From contig JAIOAX010000003.1 of NCBI GenBank assembly GCA_019873645.1, positions 182,876-246,875 of the forward strand: a DNA stretch of 64,000 nucleotides, written 5' to 3'. The position numbers and the translations under genes are program-made. Under the pieces are notes generated by a model. That model did no database searches. It had not been told where the DNA came from and saw only the letters and a program-made list of their open reading frames with translations. The stretch comes from Chloroflexota bacterium. Lineage in GTDB: Bacteria; Chloroflexota; Anaerolineae; B4-G1; SLSP01. This document shows, piece after piece, positions 8,692 to 16,656 of the stretch. The first letter of the stretch is position 1, and every line of letters starts with the position of its first letter.

Positions 8692-9096
8692 ATGGAAGTA
8701 CAAGTGATTCGCCCCCCGCGACGCAGTTGTTGGACATTGCTGGGTACCGGCCTGATGGTCCTCCTTGTGCCGCTGATTCTCTTGTACGTCTTTGGCTTCT
8801 CGGCCAAAGCGACCGAGGAGTACGCCTGTGTCCTCAACCTCGTAGAGCGCAGCGAGGATGTGATCGTCGTGACGGGGAAACCGCTCAAACCGGGATTGTT
8901 CGCCTGGACAGCGTATTTCGAGAGCAGTGGCAGCCTGCGACAAGGGAGTTTCTCTACGACATTTTCCGGCCCGCGCGGGCGCGCGCGGATTCAGGTCCAG
9001 TTCTATCGCGCCTCTGTCGGCGAAACATTGGGCGTGTGGCTCAAAAAAGGACGCGAGGAAATCACAGTTTACAAGGGGAGTTATCCGTGCCGGTGA
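8692..9096 (+). CDS. Small single-pass membrane protein of unknown function
   Basis: 134 residues from the second of two adjacent ATGs (8689, 8692), chosen because AAGGAG at 8680-8685 is then 6 bases away. Longer upstream starts would translate the palindrome and are unlikely. A basic N-terminus (RPPRRSC) is followed by one transmembrane helix at about residues 13-35 (LLGTGLMVLLVPLILLYVFG). Then comes a beta-rich outside domain with two cysteines (YACVL, SYPCR) that could pair. I do not recognise the family. It is co-directional with the SGNH gene upstream, and its last 16 bases overlap the convergent vapC gene. Confidence 0.6.
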   Translation: MEVQVIRPPRRSCWTLLGTGLMVLLVPLILLYVFGFSAKATEEYACVLNLVERSEDVIVVTGKPLKPGLFAWTAYFESSGSLRQGSFSTTFSGPRGRARIQVQFYRASVGETLGVWLKKGREEITVYKGSYPCR

Positions 9097-9536
9097 AGCG
9101 AAGCGGAGAAATCAGCGAGCCGTTTAACCCAGGGCAAAGCATCTTTGACCGCATTGTATAAGCGTTCATCCGCTGTCCAGAGCTCGAGGCCCAGCATCTC
9201 AGCCAGGGCGAGATAATGGCTATCGTAGGCTTGAGGACGGTTGAAACGTCGCGCCAGTTCCCACGCGCGCTGATGTAAACCATCAGGATAAAGCAAACGT
9301 ACACCGAGTAAATGCAGGGCTTTGAACATCAGCTCTGCTTCTTCCGGCGGTACCAGACCGCGATAGGTCTTACTGCAAATAACAGAGGTACCTTCAAAAG
9401 CAAACAATGGCGGCGCAACCACTTCGACCTTAGCACTCGTCCAGGCCTCCCATAATTGATGCGCCACAGTGCTGTCCGGTTCAACTAAGACCAGCTTGAG
9501 CGCTAAACTGGCATCAACACACACTTGAGAGTTCAA
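9081..9536 (-). CDS. vapC: PIN-domain ribonuclease toxin, VapC type
   Basis: About 151 residues. I chose the TTG at 9536 because AGGAG lies 7 bases before it; a GTG at 9551 has no ribosome binding site. Acidic PIN residues are present: VCVDAS near the N-terminus, a Glu in FAFEGTS, the Asp of QAYDSHYLALAE and the Asp of TADERLYN. These form the Mg-dependent RNase site typical of VapC toxins. The gene overlaps the end of its antitoxin gene, the normal coupling, and runs convergently into the small membrane protein gene. The module sits between the two SGNH paralogues. Confidence 0.87.
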   Translation of the reverse strand: MNSQVCVDASLALKLVLVEPDSTVAHQLWEAWTSAKVEVVAPPLFAFEGTSVICSKTYRGLVPPEEAELMFKALHLLGVRLLYPDGLHQRAWELARRFNRPQAYDSHYLALAEMLGLELWTADERLYNAVKDALPWVKRLADFSASLHRHG

Positions 9537-9840
9537 GGTCGCGCTCCTCACGCAATTGGTTCAACTCTTCGGCAACATCGGAGAAAGGGACCCCACCGCG
9601 CCGCCGCAGACTCATTTCGCGCACCGCTTGCGCTAAAGCCAATGCTGCCTTACGCTGTTCTTGAGAATCGCCAACTATTATAGCCTCCTGAGATTCAAGT
9701 CTGCGCAGGTCCTCTATACTCACCAATGCGGCTTTAGGCTTACCCCGTGAAGTCAGAACAATACGCTCACGTCCAAAAGCGACACGATTAATGAGAGTAG
9801 AAAACATATTTTTTACTTCGGCAATACTTACCGTAGTCAT
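9514..9840 (-). CDS. vapB: Phd/YefM-family antitoxin for the PIN toxin
   Basis: 108 residues. The N-terminal part (SIAEVKNMFSTLINRVAFGRERIVLTSRGKPKA, residues 4-37) is the Phd/YefM DNA-binding fold. The C-terminal half is charged and helical, suited to wrapping the toxin. GGAG lies 8 bases before the ATG. A near-consensus promoter and an inverted repeat lie immediately upstream, as expected for autoregulation by the antitoxin-toxin complex. The name vapB is used for its position beside vapC; the fold is Phd-like rather than AbrB-like. Confidence 0.85.
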   Translation of the reverse strand: MTTVSIAEVKNMFSTLINRVAFGRERIVLTSRGKPKAALVSIEDLRRLESQEAIIVGDSQEQRKAALALAQAVREMSLRRRGGVPFSDVAEELNQLREERDLELSSVC

Positions 9841-9862
9841 TGTTTGCTCCGTAACACTTACA

Positions 9863-9904
9863 GGGTATTAAGGACATTATACCCATAGTGGACATAACTG
9901 TCAA
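9863..9904 (-). promoter_or_regulatory. vapBC promoter with operator-like inverted repeat
   Basis: On the minus strand TTGACA (9904-9899) and TATAAT (9881-9876) are separated by exactly 17 bp. The inverted repeat GGGTAT (9863-9868) / ATACCC (9879-9884) covers the -10 box, a plausible site for autorepression. Confidence 0.75.
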
Positions 9905-9923
9905 TTGTAAGGAGGGATTTCCA

Positions 9924-11678
9924 ATGGAACACTTGAAACACTTTGCTTACCTGCTCTGCATTTTAGCTGGCCTGTTCACCCTCACGCCAACCGCCGTTGC
10001 CTCTCCCCTTCTCCCCCTCTCCCGTTCTGCCGCTCCCCCTCCCCCGCTCTCCGACGCCCCGCCCGCTGCGCCCGTGAAACTCATCTTCATCCATCACTCC
10101 ACCGGCGGCAACTGGCTGGCCGACCCCAACTCCGACCAGCCCTACGGCGGCCTGGGAAAAGCGTTGCTGGAAAATAACTACTTCGTCAGCGCGACAAACT
10201 ACGGCTGGGGTCCCGACGCCATCGGCGACCGCACCGACATCGTCAACTGGCCGGAATGGTTCCTCGGCCCCAACCGCGATGCGATCCTGCACGCGCTCTA
10301 CACTGAAAGCGGCCAAAACATTGGCGATTTCGGCAACTGGTCACGTCTGCCCAACGACCCCGGCGGCGAGAATGTCATCATCATGTTCAAATCGTGCTTC
10401 CCCAACTCTGATCTCGACGGCCACCCCGATGATCCGCCGCTGCCCGAACCCAACGACTGGGAGTACTCTATCGCCAACGCGAAGGCCGTCTACAACGCGC
10501 TGCTGACGTACTTCGAGACACGGCAGGATAAGCTCTTCATCGTCATCACCGCGCCGCCGTTGCAGGAGAGCGACACTACGCGAGAGCATGCTGCCAACGC
10601 GCGTGCCCTCAACAACTGGCTGGTGAACGATTGGCTGGCAAATTACCCCTATCCCAACGTCGCCGTCTTTGATTACTACAACGTGCTGACCGGGCCGAAC
10701 AATCACCACCGCTGGAACGGCAACACGATCGAGCACGTTCAGGCGTCGGACAACAACTATTCGTTCTATCCCAGCGGTGATAGCCACCCCTCAACGGCCG
10801 GACACACTAAAGCCACCGCCGAGTTCATCCCGCTGCTCAACGTCTTCTACAACCGCTGGCGGGCTGCTGGGCCGGTCGCGCCGCCCGTTACGCCGCCTGT
10901 CGAACCGACAACCGCCGAGGCCACGGAAGCCGCGCCGGAGCCAACCGTCAGGCCGTCAGGCAGCAGCAGTAACAGCATTGACGATTTTGAAAGCGGTCTG
11001 GAATGGTACGCCGAGGTCGGTGAAGGCGCGACAGTCGAGTGCCTCGCGGACAGTAACGCGCACGGCGGTGCGGCGGCGCTTCACATCAGCTACAATATCC
11101 CTGCCAACAGTTGGGGCGGCTGTGGAAGATATTACGACACGCCGCAGGATTGGAGTGCCGGCGACGGCCTCACCCTCTGGCTGCGCACCGATACGCCGGG
11201 CTTATGGACTACACTGACGCTCTACTCCGGCCCCGCCGGCGCCGGCACCCCCTTTGAATTCGGCTTCGAGGTGACGACCGACTGGAACTCCATTTTCATC
11301 CCCTGGAGCGATTTTGCGCGCGCTGCATGGGCGGATGAAGGCGGGTTGGCGGACCTGGATCCGACACGCATCCACAGCATCGCGCTCAGCCTCGGTGAAG
11401 GCAAAGGCAGTCTTTGGGTAGATGATGTCGCCCGCTACACTGGCGAAACGCCGCCGCCCGAACCGCCCGCACCGGAGCAGCCGACCGAGACAGCGTCCCC
11501 TGAAATCCAGACGACAGAAGAACCGCCCGCCGCAGAACAGCCGTCCACACCGACGCCGGAACCCACAGCCGCCCCGCGGGGGCGCGGCGGGTTGTGCGCT
11601 TCCGCGCCGCTGGCGCTCGCGCTGCTGGGTGTGGGGGCAGTGATGCAGCGTCGCCGTGCACACCGTCTAAACGGTTAG
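9924..11678 (+). CDS. Secreted SGNH-hydrolase-like protein with CBM11-like domain and C-terminal anchor
   Basis: 584 residues from the ATG at 9924, preceded by AAGGAGGG; an earlier in-frame ATG at 9888 has no such site. Signal peptide to about residue 28. Residues about 50-325 are clearly paralogous to the N-terminal domain of the protein at 4947 (shared HHSTGGNWL, NYFVSATNYGWGP, IIMFKSCFPNSDL, DSHP..AGH). After a Pro/Glu linker, residues about 360-515 look like a CBM11/CIA30-type carbohydrate-binding sandwich (IDDFESGLEWY...SLWVDDVARY). A second Pro/Thr/Glu linker leads to a short tail with Gly-Gly-Leu-Cys, a hydrophobic helix and an Arg cluster (RGGLCASAPLALALLG, QRRRAH), the tripartite layout of a C-terminal sorting signal. 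It is probably a surface-attached polysaccharide esterase or binding protein. Confidence 0.75.
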   Translation: MEHLKHFAYLLCILAGLFTLTPTAVASPLLPLSRSAAPPPPLSDAPPAAPVKLIFIHHSTGGNWLADPNSDQPYGGLGKALLENNYFVSATNYGWGPDAIGDRTDIVNWPEWFLGPNRDAILHALYTESGQNIGDFGNWSRLPNDPGGENVIIMFKSCFPNSDLDGHPDDPPLPEPNDWEYSIANAKAVYNALLTYFETRQDKLFIVITAPPLQESDTTREHAANARALNNWLVNDWLANYPYPNVAVFDYYNVLTGPNNHHRWNGNTIEHVQASDNNYSFYPSGDSHPSTAGHTKATAEFIPLLNVFYNRWRAAGPVAPPVTPPVEPTTAEATEAAPEPTVRPSGSSSNSIDDFESGLEWYAEVGEGATVECLADSNAHGGAAALHISYNIPANSWGGCGRYYDTPQDWSAGDGLTLWLRTDTPGLWTTLTLYSGPAGAGTPFEFGFEVTTDWNSIFIPWSDFARAAWADEGGLADLDPTRIHSIALSLGEGKGSLWVDDVARYTGETPPPEPPAPEQPTETASPEIQTTEEPPAAEQPSTPTPEPTAAPRGRGGLCASAPLALALLGVGAVMQRRRAHRLNG

Positions 11679-11690
11679 TTTGCCTTTGCC

Positions 11691-11848
11691 GCAAGCCGAT
11701 AGCTTGCGCTACATTTCCTATAGCTGTGGCCGGCCTCTGACCGAGCTACCAGACGGGCACGGTCTGGAGACCGGCCTGAGCTTCGGGACTGATCTCGCCG
11801 TGTCCAATCTCTGACCGACCTACCAGAATCAGAGATGGACTGCGAGGA
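11691..11848. other. Convergent intergenic region with three hairpins
   Basis: Between convergent genes. gcaagccgatagcttgc (11691-11707) matches the palindrome family at 28142. CCAGAC...GTCTGG lies near 11749-11768. ATCTCTGA...TCAGAGAT pairs at about 11808-11836. No gene was seen. Confidence 0.5.
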
Positions 11849-11855
11849 TGCAAAA

Positions 11856-11886
11856 CGGCGGCCAGAGAATGCTTCCCCGGCCGCCG
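11856..11886 (-). terminator. Intrinsic terminator of the DUF4432 gene
   Basis: CGGCGGCC (11856-11863) and GGCCGCCG (11879-11886) form a perfect 8-bp stem right after the minus-strand stop. On that strand it is followed by TTTTG. Confidence 0.7.
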
Positions 11887-11893
11887 TATGGGT

Positions 11894-13000
11894 TCAGAGG
11901 ATGGCAGATTGAGACCGAATCAACGCCTTGACATGTTCCTCAGCGCGCTTGGCCTCATCCGGCCCTAAGGCGCCGATCTCGAACTCTGCCACAAAGGTCT
12001 CGCCGGGCGACAGAATTTTGAGGTAACCCTTGGCCTTTTCCGCCAAGTAGCCTTCCGGCTCGCACGTCCCGGCCTCGACCAAAGCGATGGCGTCCTGGTC
12101 GGCGGTGCGTGAGATCCAGCGCGTGGCGCGCGGCAACTGCGCCGGGCGGTGCCGGATCACGTCGGCGTTGCCGTCAGGGTGGATTTGCAACGAGTGCGCC
12201 CAGCCGTTTTCGTCCGCGAGATAGTCAATGAAGAACACCCCCTCCGGGTCAAAAGCCAGGTCAGGCGTGAGGACGTGGTGCTTGACGGGATTGCTGCGCA
12301 GTTCGGCCAGAAATTCGGCATACCCCGGCCCCGGCTTGATGTGGCTGGGGATGCTCGCCCGCACGCGCACGTGCTCCGGCGTGGGAATGGCACTGTAGAC
12401 CAATCGTCCGTTATCCACCGGCTTGAAGTTGACATGCGCCAGATACAGCAATTCTTGCCCGGAGTTTTTGAGGTTAGTGATGGTCATCGTCACGTTGAAC
12501 AATGTCGAGCCGGCATAGAGTTTAACCAGTGGCTCAGCGAGATAATTGTGCGCAAAGGCCACGGTGTGCCGGTATTGTCCTCCCATGCCGATGTATGCGC
12601 CCTTCTCGTCCTCGCCGGTCACAACGTAAGCGGTCTCGTAAGGCGCATTGGGCAGCTCGCCATGCAGCGGATGCGTGTCCTGCGGCGACGGGCCGCCGAC
12701 GCCCGTAATCCCGCAATGCTGCAAGAACCCGCCGAACGTCTCCAGAAACGGGCGGTTGGGATAGGGCTGCGTGAACATAGATTTCATCGTCAGGTTGCGC
12801 CCGTTGAACGTCGCCGACCAGATCTGCTGGCCCTGAAACGGCAGCAGCACCAGCTCCCCCACATCACTGCTGAGCCGCAGGCCACACACCCCGCTAGGGA
12901 AACGGAAGGTCGCGGCCGTCAGGGGGCCGTAAGTCACCAACATTTTCTCGCGTTCCGCAAAGCACTCAGGATACAAATTCGTTAGCGCCTTGAAAGCCAT
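11894..13000 (-). CDS. DUF4432 family protein (aldose 1-epimerase-like)
   Basis: 368 residues from the ATG at 13000 with AGGAGG close upstream. A longer frame from a GTG at 13060 would only translate spacer repeat. The sequence has the galactose-mutarotase superfamily layout of DUF4432: an early strand region (CGLRLSSDVGELVLLPFQGQQIWSATFNGR), the central HGELPNAPYE motif with its conserved His, and the later YLAHVNFKP and IDYLADENGW segments. Family members are thought to bind sugars, but the reaction is not established. It is the last gene of a minus-strand run and ends at an intrinsic terminator. Confidence 0.82.
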   Translation of the reverse strand: MAFKALTNLYPECFAEREKMLVTYGPLTAATFRFPSGVCGLRLSSDVGELVLLPFQGQQIWSATFNGRNLTMKSMFTQPYPNRPFLETFGGFLQHCGITGVGGPSPQDTHPLHGELPNAPYETAYVVTGEDEKGAYIGMGGQYRHTVAFAHNYLAEPLVKLYAGSTLFNVTMTITNLKNSGQELLYLAHVNFKPVDNGRLVYSAIPTPEHVRVRASIPSHIKPGPGYAEFLAELRSNPVKHHVLTPDLAFDPEGVFFIDYLADENGWAHSLQIHPDGNADVIRHRPAQLPRATRWISRTADQDAIALVEAGTCEPEGYLAEKAKGYLKILSPGETFVAEFEIGALGPDEAKRAEEHVKALIRSQSAIL

Positions 13001-13020
13001 CTTGTCCTCCTTGAAATAGT

Positions 13021-13118
13021 CATCGGTGACCCGTAATCGGTAATCAGGAGAACTGCTCACCGGTTACCGATGACCTATCCCCAATCCCTAATTCCTAGTC
13101 CCCAATTACCGATTACCC
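13021..13118. repeat. Heptamer spacer repeats between DUF4432 and GNAT genes
   Basis: 7-bp units can be laid end to end: catcggt, gacccgt, aatcggt, aatcagg at 13021-13048, then ccaatcc, ctaattc, ctagtcc, ccaatta, ccgatta from 13081. The two blocks are partly inverted copies of each other (ggtaatc / gattacc). Confidence 0.75.
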
Positions 13119-13693
13119 ATCTCCCACTCATCCTTCAGGATGGCAAAGGCCAGCATGGTTTCGCGTGTGCCGTCGGGCAGACGGGTAACCGCACGAAAGC
13201 GACCTTCGAGGCGCATGCCGGCCTTTTCGGCGGTACGACGGCTGGCGATGTTTTCCTCATTACAACGCCAGGTCAGGCGTTCCCAGGGCCATGCGGTGAA
13301 GCCCCAGGTGAGGATGGCGCGCAGCACACGCGACCCCAATCCCTTGTGAGCCGCATCGGCGCGAATCCACATGCCGATTTCAGCAGCACGGTTGTTCAAA
13401 TCGCCTTCACGCAGGTGAAAACCGGAGCTGCCCAACAAACGTTTGCCGTCGGGGTCAAAAACGCCCAGTGTGAAGTTTGTTGCCAGCAGGTATTCGCCGC
13501 GCCAGCGGCGGATGGTATTTTCGGCTTCGATGTCCTCGGTGTGCGGTTTGGCCCACGGCATAAACCGCTTGAGGTGTTCATACGAGGCATTGACGGCCTC
13601 GGCCAGCAACGGCCCATCGCCGAGCATATAACTGCGAATAGTGAATTCATCGGTGATGTAGTATTCCGGCGCAAAGAACGGTTTTATATCCAT
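13106..13693 (-). CDS. GNAT N-acetyltransferase (RimJ/RimL type)
   Basis: 195 residues from the ATG at 13693, which has GGGAGG 6 bases upstream; a longer frame reaching 13777 would translate repeat sequence. The acetyl-CoA-binding region is visible (IGMWIRADAAHKGLGSRVLRAILTW, residues about 110-134, with the Gly-Leu-Gly-Ser phosphate loop), followed by NEENIASRRTAEKAGM, the usual RimL-type strand and helix. It probably acetylates an amino group of a protein or small molecule; the substrate is not predictable. Its stop lies in the spacer repeat shared with the DUF4432 gene. Confidence 0.85.
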   Translation of the reverse strand: MDIKPFFAPEYYITDEFTIRSYMLGDGPLLAEAVNASYEHLKRFMPWAKPHTEDIEAENTIRRWRGEYLLATNFTLGVFDPDGKRLLGSSGFHLREGDLNNRAAEIGMWIRADAAHKGLGSRVLRAILTWGFTAWPWERLTWRCNEENIASRRTAEKAGMRLEGRFRAVTRLPDGTRETMLAFAILKDEWEMGNR

Positions 13694-13714
13694 CCAATCC
13701 TCCCAGACCACGAA

Positions 13715-13822
13715 TGTGTCAACAAATGTGAAAACGAATGGGGCAACGAATGGACACGAATCAGCATAAATGAGCACGAATACCGTTTCCCATTCGTGGG
13801 AATTCGTGAGGATTCGTGGTGG
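13715..13822. repeat. Repeats of cgaat/attcg overlapping a gene end
   Basis: Words acgaatg, cacgaat and their complements attcgtg recur about ten times, in the first half as cgaat and in the second half as attcg, so the stretch can fold on itself. The end of the minus-strand gene at 13761 lies inside it. Confidence 0.6.
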
Positions 13823-14795
13823 ATAATCGCCCCAGCATCCGCACGACGAGCAATGTCAGCCAGCGCGAGGGTGCGCGCTTCTGGCCGAAATCCCACGCTT
13901 TCCAGGCCATCCACACCGATTCAGGGGTGAAGCGGCCCTCGACGTCAACTTTCTCCACGACCAGGGCTGCCATTTCGCGCAGGCGTGGATCCTCATACAA
14001 CCACGGGAAGCGTGTGAGCACATCCAGCACGTGCAGGATGTCATACCAGATCAGCGGCGCTTTGAGTTTGGCAAAATCCGTCCCCATCGCAAAAAGATAG
14101 GGTCGCCGTTCCTTCCGCTGCGTCCACAGGCCGAGCGCCGCCTCTGCGCCAGCACGCGCTGCCGCGGAATCCCGCCATGTCGGCAATTCTGCCAGCAGCT
14201 TGAGCATGAGCAAGTTGGCGTAAGGGCATGGATCGCTCGCACGTCCCGGCCCGTGAAAATTGCCCATCTCCGGCGCGCCGGCACACGGCCAACCGTTATC
14301 GCGCACCAGGCCCGCCAGGTACATCACCGCCGCCTGCACCCGCGCTTCGTCACCCAGGCCGAGCTTAACCAGAGCATACAACAGCAGTGGCGCATCGCAC
14401 AACATCCAATTTGCCTCATCCCTGCCACTCCCGCCAAAATGTACCGGGATATTGGTCAACACTTGAAACGGCCCCTGCGCCGATTGACATACCAGTACAC
14501 GCTCTGCAATCACAGCAACGTCAGGATCGTCAACCCGCAACCCCACCTCGGCAATAAACACCAGCTTGTGCAACAGATGCCCGGCATCGTTGTGCCGCTT
14601 CAACGGTGGGCCAGGCCATTCGGCAAGCTCCGTCAGCAGCGCCCGAATTTGAGGATGGGCAAGCGTCGCCTGCCGCGCTGCCACAACCTGTGGATCGTCC
14701 TCCGGTTGACGCAACAAATCCACCCGTGTGCGATACGCCACCCACGGCTCACCGTTGAGCAACCAATTCCTCAATCCCCAATCCTCAATCCCCAA
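13761..14795 (-). CDS. Helical repeat protein of unknown function (alpha/alpha-toroid-like)
   Basis: Up to 344 residues. The start is uncertain: the frame opens at a TTG (14795) inside spacer repeat, and a TTG at 14762 preceded by GAGGA gives MLNGEPWVAYRTR, which I consider the more natural N-terminus. Repeated helical blocks rich in Leu/Ala/Trp (LLLYALVKLGLGDEARVQAAVMYL; RFTPESVWMAWKAWDFG) recall prenyltransferase/terpene-cyclase-like toroids, but no catalytic motif of those enzymes is evident. Conserved-looking pieces include DEANWMLCDAPLLLY and GWPCAG. The last 20 residues are coded by the cgaat repeat and are probably not ancestral. It lies between recO and the GNAT gene on the same strand. 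Confidence 0.6.
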   Translation of the reverse strand: MGIEDWGLRNWLLNGEPWVAYRTRVDLLRQPEDDPQVVAARQATLAHPQIRALLTELAEWPGPPLKRHNDAGHLLHKLVFIAEVGLRVDDPDVAVIAERVLVCQSAQGPFQVLTNIPVHFGGSGRDEANWMLCDAPLLLYALVKLGLGDEARVQAAVMYLAGLVRDNGWPCAGAPEMGNFHGPGRASDPCPYANLLMLKLLAELPTWRDSAAARAGAEAALGLWTQRKERRPYLFAMGTDFAKLKAPLIWYDILHVLDVLTRFPWLYEDPRLREMAALVVEKVDVEGRFTPESVWMAWKAWDFGQKRAPSRWLTLLVVRMLGRLSTTNPHEFPRMGNGIRAHLC

Positions 14796-14819
14796 TCCCC
14801 AACCCCCAATCCCCTAACC
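14771..14819. repeat. Seven tandem heptamers of ccaatcc type at the recO stop
   Basis: Seven consecutive 7-bp units, 14771-14819: tcaatcc, ccaatcc, tcaatcc, ccaatcc, ccaaccc, ccaatcc, cctaacc. The last unit contains the recO stop codon (minus strand TAG, 14814-14816). The array resembles the CCCCAAT-type short tandemly repeated repetitive sequences known from cyanobacteria. Confidence 0.88.
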
Positions 14820-15602
14820 ATGCAACAACCGCAGCGCTGCCGGGCGGCGTTCCAGATGATAGGCGATGTACTGCTCCATCACCTGCGCCAGCTCCCCGGC
14901 CGTGCGCTCCGGCAAGGTGAACTGTGCCACCTCGTCAAAGCTGCGGCGCTGGAGCGCCTGCAGCCACGAAAGCGCGCTCGGTGAAAGCGGACGCACGCTA
15001 TGCTCGCCCACGCCCGAAACAAAGCACTCGTGACAAACCGCGCCGCCACGTTCTAAATCCAGACCGTAGGGATGCCGATCATCAGGACGAGGATGTAAAG
15101 ACACCTGACACAGGCTCCCGTTCCGTTCGCCCACGCACGTACTCCACTCTGGACGGAAGCCCGCCAGCGCCAGCAATTGCTGTTCATACCAGCGCATCAA
15201 CAGCGCCGGATCTGCGCCTTCCTCCAGACGTGAGAAAACATCGTCAATCAAGATGTAAAGTTGTGGATCGGTCTCACCTTCAAAGAAGCGGATCGCCAGC
15301 TCGGCCACATAGCGGGCATACGTGCCCAGGCGGAAGTCTTCCTGAAGCCGGGGACGTACCTGGAGCGCCTCGGCCTGGCTGATGATGTCCCACGAACCGG
15401 CAACCCGTGACGCCAACACCTGGGTCTTGCAAAAGAGTTCCAGATGCCCGGCCTTGCGCGAGCGCGGTTTGCGGATGCCTTTCGCCAGCAGGTCTACACT
15501 GCCCTCGGCGGTCAACAACTTGACCACGCGGTCGGCCTCGCCGTGGTCGCGGCGACTAAGGACGATGCCCTCCAAACGGTAAAGTTTGCCTCTGGATGTC
15601 AC
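14814..15602 (-). CDS. recO: DNA repair protein RecO
   Basis: 262 residues, usual RecO length. The GTG start at 15602 directly follows the TGA of the upstream gene, so translation is coupled. The N-terminal OB-fold (YRLEGIVLSRRDHGEADRVVKLLT...LLAKGIRKPRSRKAG, residues 8-53) and the C-terminal helical part with zinc-site cysteines (STCVGE, LCQ, VCHECF) are present. RecO anneals single-stranded DNA and loads RecA with RecR in gap repair. The stop codon lies within a heptamer repeat. Identification is secure. Confidence 0.93.
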   Translation of the reverse strand: MTSRGKLYRLEGIVLSRRDHGEADRVVKLLTAEGSVDLLAKGIRKPRSRKAGHLELFCKTQVLASRVAGSWDIISQAEALQVRPRLQEDFRLGTYARYVAELAIRFFEGETDPQLYILIDDVFSRLEEGADPALLMRWYEQQLLALAGFRPEWSTCVGERNGSLCQVSLHPRPDDRHPYGLDLERGGAVCHECFVSGVGEHSVRPLSPSALSWLQALQRRSFDEVAQFTLPERTAGELAQVMEQYIAYHLERRPAALRLLHG

Positions 15603-16115
15603 TCATTCCGCCTCGAAGGTCAAGCGCGCCGCTTTCGCCAACGCCGCGCCCAGCGTCGCTAAAAACTGCGGATCGAACCAATCTGTCAGCGGTACAGACC
15701 CGGCATCCGGTAATGAAGCCGCCAACCGCGCCAATCGGTATGTCTGCCGGTCCACCTCCTCAAAGACGCCGTTTTCAAGGCGGAAGCCGGCCAGCGACTC
15801 CAAAGGCGCGGCCCAGGTCAAGCGTTTGCCGAAGAAAAACCATTTACGGGTACGGGAAACGCCGCCACCATCCAGAGTGCGCTCCAACTCCCCGCGTTCG
15901 GCAAGCGGCACCATCAGCAACAACAGTATGGCAATGATGATCACCAGCGCCATCAAAATGCCGGCCACCGGCCAGCGCAACGGGCTGGGCGTCATCACCA
16001 GGAACATGGCTGCGCCCGCTCCACAGATAAGCAGCCCCAACACGAGGCCCAACACGCCGCTTCTGAATTCCCACACCACGTGGTTATGTGCTTCTTCCAA
16101 GATGACAGCTTTCAT
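15603..16115 (-). CDS. Two-pass membrane protein of unknown function
   Basis: 170 residues. Two transmembrane helices near residues 20-42 (GVLGLVLGLLICGAGAAMFLVM) and 49-72 (VAGILMALVIIIAILLLLMVPL) are followed by a soluble domain of about 95 residues containing GVSRTRKWFFFGKR and a Trp/Phe-rich end. The layout suggests a small bacterial PH-like or signalling-membrane protein, but no family is recognised. It is directly upstream of and abuts recO, so it is the first gene of that transcription unit. Confidence 0.65.
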   Translation of the reverse strand: MKAVILEEAHNHVVWEFRSGVLGLVLGLLICGAGAAMFLVMTPSPLRWPVAGILMALVIIIAILLLLMVPLAERGELERTLDGGGVSRTRKWFFFGKRLTWAAPLESLAGFRLENGVFEEVDRQTYRLARLAASLPDAGSVPLTDWFDPQFLATLGAALAKAARLTFEAE

Positions 16116-16187
16116 CGTTTCGTCTCCCTACCTGCTGCGGTCGCAGGCGTCCAACACCTGGTGCACGGCAGCGCAAATAACTTCCCG

Positions 16188-16276
16188 CTCTCCCCTCGCG
16201 CGAAGGGGAACGCCTATCCCGTGCGCATCACAGATTTTCTGACATTCCCCTCTCCCCTCGCGCGAAGGGGAACGCC
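16188..16276. repeat. 27-bp direct repeat pair with internal palindrome
   Basis: Two identical copies at 16188-16214 and 16250-16276. Each starts ctctcccctcgcgcgaag and contains cccct...aagggg arms around cgcgcg. Confidence 0.85.
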
Positions 16277-16360
16277 AGTTCCCCGCACAGTATTTGACGC
16301 CGCCGCTGCCACGCAGCATCAACGACCAGCATAATACCCCAAACCGCGGATCTAACGATC

Positions 16361-16405
16361 CGCTTCAAACATTGCCGCTTCAAGCATTGCCGCTTCAAGC
16401 ATTGC
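16361..16405. repeat. 15-bp tandem repeat, three copies
   Basis: cgcttcaaacattgc followed by two copies of cgcttcaagcattgc, at 16361, 16376 and 16391. Confidence 0.85.
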
Positions 16406-16656
16406 CTGACGATCCGTTTCAAGCGTCGCTAACCAGTGCGGAATTTCCGCAACAGTGTACTAGTATACCGCAGGTTAAGGAATGAAGCAATCTCAGGCAG
16501 ACAGCGATGAGCGGGGGATGGGCCTGGATTTTCGCAATTGTCCCCAGGTTGAAACACTTTTGTCGTTCATATCTGCGTGCATTTTAAGGTGAATTAGTGT
16601 AGAATAAGCGTAAGTATACGGTGATGTGAGCCTTGAATTCGATCAGGATAAAAAGT

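Larger units (their letters stand above)
16116..16656. other. Non-coding divergent region with direct repeats
   Basis: About 540 bases between divergent genes. It holds two copies of a 27-bp repeat, three copies of a 15-mer and, near 16600, a weak promoter-like TAGAAT before the HD gene. Short open frames here only reflect the repeats; no gene was seen. Confidence 0.6.

Noticed and set aside
12999..13060. Longer start of the DUF4432 protein at 13060
   Set aside because: It would translate heptamer spacer repeat, while the ATG at 13000 has AGGAGG.
16294..16485. 63-codon plus-strand frame in the 16116-16656 gap
   Set aside because: It merely translates the 15-bp tandem repeat and lacks a ribosome binding site.
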